A DNA stretch of 64,000 bases from Seminavis robusta (Eukaryota; Bacillariophyta; Bacillariophyceae; Naviculales; Naviculaceae), in NCBI GenBank assembly GCA_903772945.1, contig CAICTM010000176.1, forward strand, positions 35,250 to 99,249. Reading direction: 5' to 3'. A program made the position numbers and the translations under genes. The notes below the pieces were generated by a model, which worked only from the letters and a program-made list of their open reading frames with translations, was not told where the DNA came from and ran no database searches. Below are positions 1 to 11,122 of this stretch, piece by piece (within the stretch, counting starts at the first letter, position 1; every line of letters begins with the position of its first letter).

Positions 1-816
1 GGTTGAACAGAAGAAAGTAGCCAGGGCAAATCGCTGAACTAGTCTCCAGTTTGGAAGACCCATGTTGCCTTCCACCAGCCATTCAAAGGCCTTTGATTGT
101 GGAGAACTTGGGTCGGTGAGTGCCTCCAGAGTGTAGTCAGATAGATTGAGCCCCCCGAACAAGCTTGGGGGCGGGTTTGTGGCCGCTGGAATTCTGGGAA
201 TTTTGATAATAGTGCCCTGCTTCTGCTTGAGGTGGATTTTTCTATTGTGTCCATGGTTTTTGACAGCAACCCCAATAGTTATCGCCAGAACAATGAGTAT
301 TGCCACCAGTGCTTCTGTGGAGAGTGACCAGAACAGTTTTCTCTTCCACCAACTTTTGGAATTTTGTATCATCGGCTGAGCCGTAGGAATCTGTTCAAAG
401 TCCAATTCCTCCACTGGCTCAGCATGATGAAGATTACTATCTTCGGATGTCAATGCCCCTCCTCGCTCGTTTCCATCATCGGCACGTGGTATCGTCCCTG
501 GTGCGACCTGATGAGCTAGTGGTCCTCCTGTGGCATAGGCGCCGGGTGCGACGTCTCTGCTCCCTCCCCGAAAACTCTGCGGTGCTAGTGGAAAGAACGG
601 CAGTGGCTCAACGTCTTGGCTCAAAGACTCAAAGAAAGATGTTTCAGCAGTCTGTTGTTGGTGTGTTGTCTTGTACTGGGATTTATGACTGTTGTCAGTG
701 TGCGTAAGAATGTGCTCATCATCTGACGACTTGTTGGACTCCTTTTCTACGCTTGGCGGCGATTGGACATAGGTTTGATTCAGTATTAATAGTTTCTTTT
801 GTATCAGTTCCTCCAT
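1..816 (-). CDS. LRR receptor-like protein, N-terminal part, cut by the window edge
   Basis: Reading the minus strand from the ATG at 816 gives an open frame of 272 codons that continues past the left edge. It is the first ATG after an in-frame stop near 910. About 145 polar residues come first. A basic stretch (KSWWKRK) then precedes one hydrophobic segment (LFWSLSTEALVAILIVLAIT) read from about 345 to 270. The part after the membrane reads LSDYTLEALTDPSSPQSKAF followed by WLVEGN and RLVQRFALATFF. That block is the juxtamembrane signature that precedes the leucine-rich repeats in large diatom LRR receptor-like families. The LRRs themselves would lie outside the window, so they are inferred. 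The likely role is a single-pass surface receptor of unknown ligand. Confidence 0.75.
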   Translation of the reverse strand, partial: MEELIQKKLLILNQTYVQSPPSVEKESNKSSDDEHILTHTDNSHKSQYKTTHQQQTAETSFFESLSQDVEPLPFFPLAPQSFRGGSRDVAPGAYATGGPLAHQVAPGTIPRADDGNERGGALTSEDSNLHHAEPVEELDFEQIPTAQPMIQNSKSWWKRKLFWSLSTEALVAILIVLAITIGVAVKNHGHNRKIHLKQKQGTIIKIPRIPAATNPPPSLFGGLNLSDYTLEALTDPSSPQSKAFEWLVEGNMGLPNWRLVQRFALATFFCST

Positions 817-1359
817 CTTTTGTTTTGTTCGCAGCAAGCCACCGCAACAGACAAGGGCTTCACTCAAAACAGAACGGCAAACACCGCAATACCAGAGAGC
901 ATTCGCCTCTCAGAGCTCGGCACAACTTTTGCTTGTTGGAAGGTGAGACAAGGTTGACTGGCGAACGCTTGACTTCTAAAAAGGGTTTTGGCTGGTACAT
1001 TTAGAACACTGTAGATGGAGCCATTTCTTCCGACTTACGATCGTGATTGGTAAGTAAATGACTGGAAGTGGCACATAGGACAATGAGACGGACAAGCTGA
1101 GTTCGGAGAGATTTTTCGGAACCAAAATGAGTACCGGTTGAGTACCGGTTGAACCTGGCTGAGTCAGCACTGCAACACCTAACCCGGCCACATGGGCTTG
1201 ATAATATGACAGCTTGGCAGCAGCTTTCCTCATCACCGATGGGTTGACGAGGCAGCGTTGTAAACATGTACTTCATTCATTACCTTTAGGAGAGCCTGAC
1301 TTACACAAACCCCATCCACTCACACTATCTTCTACTAGACTAGTAGCTGGATCAGCACC
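817..1359. other. Intergenic, divergent promoter region
   Basis: This stretch lies between the divergent starts of the LRR gene and the cyclotransferase-like gene. I see no convincing gene. A short tandem repeat (GAGTACCGGTT twice) lies at about 1130-1152. Confidence 0.5.
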
Positions 1360-2268
1360 ATGGTTCCCAAGGAAAGCAGCCACAGCAACCTCCATCCTGA
1401 AGAGGACGATGATGATTGTCTCATTCGCTACTTTAGCTACGGCGCCATGTGCAACCCCACAAGCCGCGGTCGTCGCAGTCTGACATCGGTCAATCAGCAG
1501 CCTGCCATGTTGGTTGGTTACACCCTCGTCTTTTCGAACGGCACTGGAAATGTCATTCGTCAAACAACAAAATCTCAGGAGGAACAACCCACCGTCTATG
1601 GCGTCTTGATGGAATTTCACAGTCTCAAAGATTGGGATATTGTCGTCAAGTCGGAAAGTGGCTACCGGTATGATGTTATGGAAGCCGACGTGGTACCCTA
1701 CCGAATGGTCAACTCCACCACCATGAAGGAGGAACCACCCATCAAGGCTCGATTCTTTCAGTTCCCGGGTACGGAACTGGATGCCAAGGAAAAATTACCC
1801 AGCGAACGGTATCTGCGAATCGTCTCGTTGGGATTGACCCATCACGGCGTTCATCCACGCTACACTCAATGGTGGAAATCCCGTCCCTCGCAGCCGACGG
1901 TCGAACCAGAAGACTATCAAACCTTTCCAACCAATTCATGCTTATTGTTGCCCACGATATCACGGCCAGAATTCCTAGAGCGGTCCCGCAAGGAACACTT
2001 GTTTGTCATGCACCGGACCAAAGTCATCCAAATGCTCACTACCACACAAGACAATTGCTGTGCGGTGTGGCTCCATGAAAATGCCATTGGCAAGGCGGAA
2101 TGTCTCAGTTGGGGCATCTTTCTGCAACTCTACGAACCCAATCTGCCTCCTTGTACCACCCGCCAGGATCTACAAGAGATTCATCATCAATGGGCGGAAC
2201 ACGAACTGACCAGTTTTGCGCAAGGTTGTCACTGCCGGTTGGAGCACGTCATGAATCTATCTATCTAG
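1360..2268 (+). CDS. gamma-glutamylcyclotransferase-like (GGCT/AIG2-like) protein
   Basis: This is a single-exon ORF of 302 aa with an ATG in good context (accATGg). Residues 22-31 read IRYFSYGAMC, the glycine-loop motif (usually YFAYGSNM) that binds the gamma-glutamyl group. WDIVVKSESGYRYDVME follows at about 92-108. There Glu99 lies where GGCT-fold enzymes carry the catalytic general-base glutamate, next to the usual Y-R-Y-x-V strand. The C-terminal half (150-302) is longer than in a minimal GGCT of about 180 aa and I do not recognise it. In this family the enzyme releases 5-oxoproline from gamma-glutamyl peptides, but substrates vary widely, so the assignment is to the fold. The protein has no signal peptide and is probably cytosolic. 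Confidence 0.72.
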   Translation: MVPKESSHSNLHPEEDDDDCLIRYFSYGAMCNPTSRGRRSLTSVNQQPAMLVGYTLVFSNGTGNVIRQTTKSQEEQPTVYGVLMEFHSLKDWDIVVKSESGYRYDVMEADVVPYRMVNSTTMKEEPPIKARFFQFPGTELDAKEKLPSERYLRIVSLGLTHHGVHPRYTQWWKSRPSQPTVEPEDYQTFPTNSCLLLPTISRPEFLERSRKEHLFVMHRTKVIQMLTTTQDNCCAVWLHENAIGKAECLSWGIFLQLYEPNLPPCTTRQDLQEIHHQWAEHELTSFAQGCHCRLEHVMNLSI

Positions 2269-3453
2269 GTGCATATGCATACCATAGAATAATCTTCAAT
2301 CCTTTTTCCGTGATGGTGCCCATGTGCTTGCCGGAAGCGAATTGCGTTATCGTGTCCTGGATATTACCGTATGTATGATATGTGCAAACTGCATATCTAC
2401 AATAGAAGGGTTGGGGGAACCGTGCATTTCAACGTGGAATGCAGCTGTTGCAGGCACATACATAATCTAGGCCCTGGCAGACTGAAACATTGGTTTCGCT
2501 TCTGTATGGCTCCATTGTTGCTGCAGCTGTTATTTTTCTTGCCCTACAACAGAACAGATGCTCCAACAATGGGACGTTTGCAGGTGTTCCATGAAAGGCT
2601 TGGTTGCTGTGTCAAGTGGAAGAATTCGGGTTGCATGCAACCATCTCAAGATATTGCAGAGATTTTTGAGTCAGTCATTTGATCAAGTATGCTGCTGCAA
2701 AGAATGGTTACACCAATGACGGTGGTCTGGCAGATGAAATGGCTGGAAGGATGCTTGAGAGATATGGTCACCAAAGGTCAAAGGCACTTGTCTTTTATAG
2801 GCAAGCCAGAGATCTATACCATATTCCTCCTGCCTGGGAGTGTGAATACAAGGTGGCATCTATGGACGAAGCAATTGCAAGGCTGCATTTGAATGGCCAT
2901 GGGGAAAATTTCCCGCTGGATTTTGCTTCTTTTGGGTCTCAGGACAGGGCTGCCACGCCTAGTACAGTATGGCACACTGATGGAATGATAGGTGCTCCTG
3001 GACGTCTTGATCTTTAAGTTTCAAAGTTAGTACGGTACAGCTAGCTTGCTGTAGTGCATGTTGTAGGATTTTGGCGTCACGGAACGGTGCTTTTGGTGCA
3101 GCTTGGACGGAGGTCCTGGCCCACCACCCACCATTGTGCGGAGCTTGATCATGAGCAACTGGGCTTCTTTTCATGCTTTGAAACAGTTTTGTTAAACCTT
3201 TGATTATGAGAAAGACTTAGCTACTAATAGAAGTACACTCGAACACCTCAAACACGAAACGAGGGTCCACGCAGCAAGCGATGGGCATCAACCTCACAAC
3301 AGAAGAAGTGCCCTCCCCTCGAGCTCTCTCCCCATCCTCATCTTAGCTCTCTCTAATCCATAGTAACTCCCCATTCACAACAGAAGAAGGCACGTCTGCT
3401 ATTACGGATCGAGTACCAGTACCAGTACATGTAACAGGCTGTCACTCCCCACG
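2269..3453. other. Intergenic region with weak ORFs
   Basis: This holds a 112-codon open frame at 2679-3017 (+) without an N-terminal ATG and without a recognisable family; it may be a decayed exon. The segment CACAACAGAAGAAG occurs twice, at about 3295 and 3375, just upstream of the Beclin-like gene. Confidence 0.4.
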
Positions 3454-4972
3454 ATGGACGACGAGACCAAGCATTTGGAGGGAAAAGAAGAAGAGGTCTG
3501 CACTTGTGGGCACTTTCTGGGCCCTCATGGTTCACCCATCAAGCACACTGTGGCTGGCAAAACCGGAGCCATTGACGCATCGTTTGTGCATCTTCCTGCT
3601 CACTTGTACCAACCTGTTGAAGGCGATGATAGTGCTCCGATTGACCGAAAGAAATCTGTTCCCTTCTCAGTCGCAGCTTCCTCCAAGTCCTTGTTGGAAT
3701 GTGAACATCTGAACGAATTGAATCGTGCTGCTCAGAATGGAGGCGATGGGGTTCGGCTCTGTGCTGACTGTATCAATCGGTGCGTTGAGATACAGAGAGA
3801 AATTGGGATTGTTGGTACATATACCATATGCAGAAAGTCTGATTCAATTTTTTTGCTTCTCTTCTTCCTCTCTTTTGCGTTACAGCGTGGCCCGTGCTTT
3901 GGATGCAGACAGCGAAAGACTCATCAATGAATGCTACATGTACGACCAGGCAGCGCGAAAAGAGGAAGAACGCCATGAGAGCCTGGAAAAGGCTCTCATA
4001 GGTGTCTCATTTTTGGGGCCAAGTGGCGGCAAAGACGACGCTGCAGCACCCAACAATTTGCAAATGGCGGAAGAAGCATTTCGAGATGAGATCAAACTCT
4101 TGGAAGAAGAATGCAGACAGCAAGAAGCTGAAGCTGAACATCTCAGGGCTCTCAAGGAGGAACAAATGAACCTGGCAAAAGAGCTTGCAGAAACAGAATA
4201 TGAATTAGAGGTGGAAAGAAATGCGCTCGAGTTGGAAGCTAGAGCATTCAACAGCGACCAAGCTCAGTTGTTTCAACTTCTTGATACGATCGATGCTGAA
4301 GTGGACAAGCTTTCAGCTGATATCAGTCTGCCCTCTCTCCTCCTCGATTTGCGGGTTGATGAAAGGGGCCTTCGATACCCATTGATCAATGAACTAAGGC
4401 TCGCCTACAGACCCAAAGGCGATCTCAAATGGAATGAAGTTCAAGTTGCTTGGTCTTTGGCAGCCCAGCTATTGCTCGTTGTTGGTACCCTATTCCAGTA
4501 CCCCTCGGAGCAGTGGAAGATTGTTCCATTGTCACACTGTGCAAAACTGATCTTTTACAGCCAGAACGACAATGACACTGGTGGAAGCAGCGACGAAGGA
4601 GATGGCGGCCAAGGCAAGAAGCGCGCAGTAGTGTATCATCTAGGGCATCCGAGGACCAATGGTGCGAAAGCTATTCGGGCCTGGAACAACTTGCTCCATC
4701 AGGTCATATTGCACGTCCGCCGCAAGACGGAGGACGACAATTTGGAAAGAGGGACTGACAGTGGAAGCTTCCCCAGTCTTCCATTTGCAATATCACCTAC
4801 TACCATTGGGACAATCGGTTTGACTCAACTGGATGAGAATGACGACGCGGGATGGTCCAGAGCCATTCATTTGATGGCCTCTGATCTGTTGTGGCTTTCC
4901 GAATGCGCAGCAATCTATACTTCTCAGCAAGTCTTGTGGACGTCAGCTGTCTTGGAAGCATTCAAGGCCTAG
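3454..4972 (+). CDS. ATG6: Beclin-1/ATG6 (Vps30) homologue, two exons
   Basis: I read CDS join(3454..3779, 3886..4972), 470 aa. The 106-nt intron starts GTGCGT, ends in a pyrimidine-rich tract plus TACAG, and splits an Arg codon. Across the junction the protein reads LCADCINR/VARALDADSE, matching the C-x-x-C stretch of Beclin proteins just before their coiled coil. A long acidic coiled coil follows at about 110-255. The evolutionarily conserved domain starts near 270, with INELRLAYRPKGDLKWNEVQ and then VAWSLAAQLLLVVGTL, parallel to the family's INNFRLG...VEWNEINAAWGQ. Beclin is the scaffold of the class III PI3-kinase complexes (with Vps34 and Vps15) in autophagosome formation and endosomal sorting. 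I see no BH3-like motif in the short N-terminus. Confidence 0.88.
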
Positions 4973-5138
4973 TCTTTATTCTTTCTTGTTCTGTTTTATG
5001 CATTAGATGATGGCTACAGTACATGTACATTGTTACATACTTGACTGCATATTATTCTGAGTCTCACTTAACAAAACAAATCCCGGGAAAAACTCAACAT
5101 GGTGGCTCCCACAACCCAATTGACTCGATTTCTCTGCG

Positions 5139-5372
5139 TTATCCATGATGATGGAACATCTCCATATCATTCTCATCATCCAGGAAGGCCGCATCATCGT
5201 CTGGAAACGAACCATTACACAGCTGTTTGTATTCTGAGTCCGATGATTCGTCGCTGGAAGAATAAGCGGTGTCAAAACTCTCCTGCAGCCTTCGCACAAA
5301 CGCGCTAGAGCGGTTTTGCTTCGTTGGTGTTCCTGGGCGAAACTTCCATCCCTCGTCATGAGCTTGTTGCAT
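5139..5372 (-). CDS. Possible small acidic protein, unrecognised
   Basis: An ATG-started ORF of 77 codons on the minus strand, between the convergent 3' ends of the Beclin-like gene and the TIR-like LRR gene. The product starts MQQAHDEGWKFRPGTPTKQN, has a basic segment (FVRRLQESF), then serine/acidic runs (SSSDESSDSEY) and a C-terminal DDD/DDEND patch. That composition looks like protein rather than random translation, but no family is recognised. It could be an exon of a longer gene or noise. Confidence 0.35.
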   Translation of the reverse strand: MQQAHDEGWKFRPGTPTKQNRSSAFVRRLQESFDTAYSSSDESSDSEYKQLCNGSFPDDDAAFLDDENDMEMFHHHG

Positions 5373-5609
5373 GTTCAACAATCGAAGTACCACGTGAGTG
5401 TAGCTTTGTTGTAGCTACTTGGAGTAGCCAGCTGGCGTAGACAAATGGTTCACAATCTCTGGCTAGCATACTGTTGGTGCGTTTGATAAATCGTTGTGGC
5501 AAACAGGCGCTGCCCATTCACTTACAAACTCTGCGATGAGCTACCGTAGGCGGATGGCTCAATTGAATTGAGTCGAGTCACTCCCAGGTTGACTGAAACC
5601 TCCCGGTAT

Positions 5610-8600
5610 TCAATGCTCACTTTGGGTCGATTGAGCTTGTGCCTTTGGTTTCGACTGGACCTTCTCGGACTGCTTGATCTTCACTTGCTCCCGGTGTTGG
5701 GCGTACGTTGTAGCTGCGCCGCCGTTCAGTGTATTCCTCTTGGGACGGAAGCCCCTTTGAGCAACCATCCAACGGTAAATTGACGACTTCACCTTGGTCC
5801 CATTTGGCATGGCATCATAGTTGACCTCCTCAAGTCTCCTCCGAAGATCTGCTGTAGTGCCAGTGAACTTTGCCAATTGCGGGTCGATAAACTTCTCCCC
5901 AGGGTTTTCCTGGTAATCCAATTCTACCCAACTAGCCTGGCTTCTGGACTCGGCCAGTGCCCGGCAAATGGTGAGGAAAGCAGAAAGTGGGAGGGAGCAG
6001 TTGTTGACTGCGAGGGTGAAATGCTCAAACTTGTCCTGACGCCGAAAGATGGCTGTTGCGAGGCCCTCGAGATGGGTTAACTGATCACTTGAGTGGAGAT
6101 CCAGCTTGAGACGTTTGAAGTGCAGCAGATATACCGATGTTTCCAGAGACCCAGCGAATGAAAATTTCTTGCAACTCGAAAAGTCAATGGAAAGGCTCTC
6201 CAAGCTGGTCAACCTGGCAATCGGTTCCAAAAACTTGGGCTTGAATTGACCGATCTGGGGGTTCGAAGCAAAGTCAAGGTGTAGCTTTCGTAGGCCCTTG
6301 AGTTTTCCAATGTCTCTCAAGACAACCTCCACAGTTGCGCAGGAAAGATTACAAGATGCAAATGATAGCTGCAGCATCTCGATTTGTGATAGTTTGGATA
6401 GCAAGTATATCTTCCTGATTGAACGGGTCGTGGCCATACAAGCATCCGGTTTCTCTTCGTTCAGATCATTTTCATCAGAGGTTGATGGCATCCCCCCACC
6501 TTTTCTGGTGATTGCGCCGAGTTTCTCGTTCGAGCTGACATCTATCCTCAGCTCTGTCAAGGTTGGGCATTCGGAAGTTTCCTCCAGGAGCGAGTTAATC
6601 GTGGAAAGTCCACAGTCGGACAGCACGAGCTCGAGCTTCTGCAAGGCCGCAATCTTGGAGATTGAGCCAGCATAGTTGATGTTGCGTATCTTATCATTGT
6701 ATCCGAAGTTGAGGACCAGTTCTCGCAGCCCAGAAAGGTTCCCGACTTCGGCAAAGACATTGTCAACGGATGCAAGTTGACAGCATGAAAAATCCAGTTG
6801 CAACATCTTCGCGTTGACAAGTTTGCTGATTGTTGGTCTACCCATACTGATGGATTTCAGTCTCATGCACTCTGCAAAATCCAACCTCAAATGCTGCAGA
6901 TTGGAAAGCTGGCTGATTTCATTCAAAAGGCAATCAATGGACACCAAATCGTTAAGCCGTTTGGCTCGCAACTTCAACGTTTTCAGCTTCAAAAGCCGCC
7001 TCAGTCCAGCGGAGAACTCTTCCGATGTTTCAAACCTGAAGCGAGAATAATCCAACCGAAGCTCTTCCAAGGACACTGGCAGTGAAGAAACAATATGCCT
7101 TGCTTCACCGCGAAGGCGGTTTATGTATGCCTCGTCCCTGCGGCGACCAATAAATCTGCTGAAGTCCATCGTTAATCGACAAAGCCCTTGGTAGTTTTGC
7201 AACGCTCGTCGGTAAGGACTCATATCTTGACGATTGTACAGTGCCGTTGGATAAGTGGATATCGCAAACTTCCCAGCCAGCAATGCATTGATCTCATTGT
7301 ACGATTCATGGCTTGTTGGCGGCTTGGAACCTCGAACGCCACTGATATAGGAAAGGATCTTCAGCTTGTCTTCTTCGACCGTTGCGCCTCCCTGCTCGAT
7401 GCATATATCCAAAGCTGCAGGCGAAGGCGGGAACGCACTCTGCCTCTTGACCTGAAGTGTGGCCGCGTCAGCTGCCACCTCCTTGGCATCCTTCAGATCC
7501 CTTTGAGTGGGCCCGTCTGTAAGGCCGACACAAACATTCTGTTTCCATTTCTTGATTGGGTCGCTGCCGTGAACAGAATACACGTCGTAAAGATACGTCC
7601 TGTTTTCGGCCTCTCGTTGATCGGCAATCTCGCGCAGGGCAACCGCCACTTCAAAGCCGCACCATATTCTGGAAAAACAGACCATGTTTGCATCCATGAT
7701 GGAGACCACGCCTTCCACAAGCTGCAATGCTCGAAAGAACGAGCTGCACTTTGGGTTTTCTCCGAGCTCGTCGCTGATCACGTGCTGATTGTTACTGTAA
7801 GCGCAGATCCAGTACCGAGCCTCATCCGCCTTGTCCAAGTACCGGTCGTGAGCGTGTTGTTCCAAGCAGGCAATGAACTGAAACACTGATTCGCCCCACC
7901 TGAGAAATGCAATAGAAAGCGTGAGGACCGGGCCGGGGCCTACAAAAGGCTGGCAAGACAAATATAAGACACGATCTTTAGCACTTACCAGTGCGACACA
8001 AACCAATCTGGGGGGTGAGGGGCATTTGAAACGTGCTCGGCATAGCTACACTTTTGTTCTCTTGTAATCGGCTTGACATAATAGTGCATGAGGTCGTAGA
8101 GGGTTACATCTTCAGGTTTGAGTTTTTGACTATTCTTGATTGGATCAATGCTGGTCCATTCCTCCTTTTCACACCGCAACAGTATTTCCAGTGCTATTTG
8201 TTTGAGCTGCAAGAGAGTCACGGATCGTTGCGCACTTTCAGGTATGGAGCAGCCCTTCTCGCCATCAGTTTCATTTGATGCTGCAGTGCGGCCATTCGGT
8301 AGATCCAGCAGGTACAATTCAGATCCTGACGGGATATCTGTGCCATTTTCCATCATGGGCATCAAGGGGTCGCCCAAGTCGAAAGATTTGCTTTGAAGAA
8401 AGAAGCACTGCCTTGCCGGTCGAATGCCGAGTTCTTCCTTTGCACAAAAGTCTTGTACGGTGCAGTCCGGAGAAAATGGGACACGGATCAGATTCCCATT
8501 GAGCGTTTTGATGGTTGCTATGAGTTGCATTCGAATCTCAAACTGTTCACGATGATTGTTGTATTCTATGATTTGACAAAGTCGTTGATCATCATCCTCC

Positions 8601-9709
8601 AGGGTGACTTTTTGGTGAAGCAGCACGATGAATCCATTGTCGGGATATATGTGACTGTACCGATTGCGGATCCTCCATTTCAAGTCTTTTACAGTGCAAG
8701 AGTGATCAAAAGGCAGGTGCCATATCTTGCCATCAAGACATCGGATGTTCAGATCACAACCCACAATCAAGCTCAGTTGGGAGTCTTGCGGCGCAGAGAA
8801 CAAGTCTTCATCGTCTAGGATCTCTTCGTTCTCGTGAAACAGGCGTATGTCATCGTAATGAAAGGTGGTACTGCTTGTCGCCCCTCGCAGCTCAAATACC
8901 TCCTTGGTTTGCTCCTGCTCTGATACCCAGTCTTTGAGGTCAAAGATGATACCACCCATCTCCATGGAAGGCGAAAATTTGGGCGTTTCGAACGTCTTGC
9001 CGGTGGCCAAGATGAGGACAGTGAAGCTCCAAGTTGCCACTGTCGGTACTGCAAAGTCGTCTGTGTCATACTCGGAAGAAGATATGCTAAGTTTGCTGTC
9101 GTCGTCGTCATCGCCATCCAGCAAGACACCTTCCTCTGGCACGCCACCTTTCATGCCATTGGTTCCCTCCAACTGTTCTTCATTACCATCTGTTGTTGTT
9201 TCTCGTGATGTTTCCCCATAACCCTCTTTGCGGCTGGATGGATCCCACTCATGATCCGTGGGCGTTGGACCCGCACAGGGAGTGGCGCTTGATTCATCAT
9301 CCGATTCATCATCCTCATCCTGGGCCAACAACTCGTTGACGGAATGTAGAAATCCCAAGGCGAATTGGCAGATGACTTGCAGTGAATTTCGGTCTTGAAA
9401 TGCCAACTGTGCCGCCAGTCCCACCCGACTCTGATGCTTTTCCATCAAGAGCAGGCATTGGCGCAGCTCTTTGTCATTTTCCCTTTTACTCTGTCTATCC
9501 TCCGTTTCGGCTTCCTCTGAGATTTCGTTCAGATTTCCTTCTTCTGATGATGACGACGAAGAGGATGAGGAGAATGACTGAAGCTCCTCTTCGTGGTCAA
9601 GTTCCCTTATTTTGTGGTTGGACGACCGGGTCTTCTCGTTGCGTGGGAACGTATCCGATGCAGCAGACACGTCATCCCATAGCGAATCAAACTCTTCTTG
9701 ACTTGACAT
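5610..9709 (-). CDS. Ubiquitin-like folds, TIR-like WFVSHWWGE domain and LRR protein
   Basis: I read CDS complement(join(5610..7899, 7989..9709)), 1336 aa. The 89-nt intron (GTAAGT...CTCAG) splits a Trp codon and joins DWFVSHW to WGESVFQF. The ATG at 9709 is the first after an in-frame stop; the frame is open from further upstream only through GTG. Residues 1-220 are acidic and low-complexity, with a Ser run near 50. About 225-470 look like two or three consecutive beta-grasp (ubiquitin-like) folds, e.g. IRCLDGKIWHLPFDHSCTVK and ATIKTLNGNLIRVPFSPDCT. At about 555-710 is a TIR-like domain: FVSHWWGE, YWICAYSNNQH, then MDANMVCFSRIWCGFEVAVA, which resembles the SxWCxxE motif of TIR domains. From about 880 come at least seven leucine-rich repeats (LEELRLDYS, LQHLRLDFA, LRELVLNF, LQKLELVL). 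The tail is basic and Gln-rich. No membrane segment or NB-ARC domain is seen. A cytosolic sensor or NADase-like role is inference only. Confidence 0.75.
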
Positions 9710-10153
9710 TGCTTCCACCTCTTCTAGTAGCCAATGGGCGATCAGACTGTTTGTGTTGTTTGAATGTAACAGCAGTACCCCTGTAGACTATTGACTTGGG
9801 TAACATGATGTTAGAAACAACGGATGGAAGGAAAACTTTGGGTTGTCGTGTTGTCGTGCTTTGGAGGGTATCAATCAGCCATAACCCTAATGCTGGAGGT
9901 GTGAGAGTCGTAGTCGTTGTGTGTGCAGCGTTGCCACCGAGAAGTGCTTCCAGCACCTCCCCTCTGCCAGTGCTGCCTCAAAAGCATCCTTGTCAATTGG
10001 CAACAGCGAGGTTTAAACTAGCTAGCTATCTTGCTAGGGCTATTCAAGTTCAAATGTGAAGCTTAAAAGTGCATATATATGATATGATTGTTGTCTTTGT
10101 TTGTTGGCGACTCTGATGCATGCATTCCCCGACGAAACCATTCATTGCTTTTT
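9710..10153. other. Intergenic, including the downstream flank of DEP copy 1
   Basis: The stretch 9990-10100 is the 3' flank of the first DEP gene. It has a diverged duplicate at 11986-12105 downstream of the second DEP gene, so the tandem duplication covers flanking DNA. No other gene is seen. Confidence 0.55.
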
Positions 10154-11122
10154 CTAAGCGGTCTTGGGTACCATGGCCTTTCTTTGTGCATGATACGCAC
10201 TCACTCCACTTCGAACAATGCTCACTCGATCTTTAAAATAGGCCTTGTCCTTGATAATTGCCTTGGAGGATCCACTGCTACTGGCAGTCCTCAACGATTC
10301 ATCAATGCTGCTGAAGGCAGTGTCCCTCTTCTTGGGTCTGGGTGACAAGGACAACGACTCTGTTTTGCGGGGTTTGCGGGTGGAGCGCATCTTGGGCTCA
10401 GGGTTCCGTTGATCCAAAGGGATGAGCTGATAGATCTGACAGTCGTCTTGGAACTCATTGTTACCTGACTTTTGGAATGCCCGACAAAAGTGGATGCGCT
10501 CAATCAGCTTGTTCATCACGTAGACGGCTTCTCCACGCGAACGGACCATCTTGTGGTCCATCAGACAGTCCACAGCCTCTTTGGCGACAAAGCCATTCTG
10601 ATGGATTGTTTTACGCATCGTCACGAGTCCCCATTGTTCTTGTTGTTGAGCATTGAACTCCAAGTGCGCTTCCAAGAAGTGTGCCTTGTCCCACAAACCA
10701 GGGTACTTTTTCTTCGTCTTGTGGACTTGCACTGGAAGGTTGTGATGGAATTGGTAAAGGTCTTTGTTGCTGTCTTGCAAGATCTTTATGGTGCCCTCCT
10801 TCTTGTTCTTCTTCTTTTTCTTGGAGTGAGTGTGATTGTCGACGTGGGAAAAGAACTGGAACTCTGTCTCGATTTGGCGACCAACTTGAAGTGCTTGATC
10901 GCGTGTTATAAAGGGTGTGCTGTCATCCTGCATTTGAAGGATTGCCCTCAACATAGTGACCACATCACTTCCAAAGAATGATCTGGGAACTTGCCGCAAC
11001 ATGTGGAAATGATCATGAACCAGATTGGCGCGAAACATCTTCTCTTCCATTGTTTCCGCCAGGACCTCCAAGCGAATGAGCTCATTCCTTTTCTCTGCTG
11101 CCTTTGGAGAAGTAGAAGTCAT
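10154..11122 (-). CDS. Two-DEP-domain protein, copy 1
   Basis: A single-exon ORF of 322 aa with an ATG at 11122. A first DEP-like winged helix spans about 30-95: VPRSFFGSDVVTMLRAIL, then TRDQALQVGRQIETEFQFFS, matching the F-x-G-S-D/E-x-V-x-x-L and R-x-x-A-x-x-L/V-G pattern. A Lys-rich loop (100-110) follows. A second DEP-like domain at 172-235 reads NGFVAKEAVDCLMDHKMVRS, then GEAVYVMNKLIERIHFCRAF, with a closing QIYQLIP strand. The C-terminus is basic and Ser-rich, with RKPRK and a conserved tail YFKDRVSIVRSGVSAYHAQR. DEP domains usually mediate membrane or GPCR-linked targeting; no catalytic domain accompanies them here. It is the tandem paralogue of the gene at 12165-13154. Confidence 0.72.
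   Translation of the reverse strand: MTSTSPKAAEKRNELIRLEVLAETMEEKMFRANLVHDHFHMLRQVPRSFFGSDVVTMLRAILQMQDDSTPFITRDQALQVGRQIETEFQFFSHVDNHTHSKKKKKNKKEGTIKILQDSNKDLYQFHHNLPVQVHKTKKKYPGLWDKAHFLEAHLEFNAQQQEQWGLVTMRKTIHQNGFVAKEAVDCLMDHKMVRSRGEAVYVMNKLIERIHFCRAFQKSGNNEFQDDCQIYQLIPLDQRNPEPKMRSTRKPRKTESLSLSPRPKKRDTAFSSIDESLRTASSSGSSKAIIKDKAYFKDRVSIVRSGVSAYHAQRKAMVPKTA

Noticed and set aside
2679-3017. A 112-codon ORF that looks partly protein-like
   Set aside because: It has no ATG near its start, follows an in-frame stop, matches no family and has no supported splice sites, so it is only mentioned in the intergenic entry.
6798-7889. Plus-strand ORFs opposite the LRR part of the TIR-like gene, the longest 233 codons
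   Set aside because: They are antisense shadows of a strongly supported coding exon and show no family signal.
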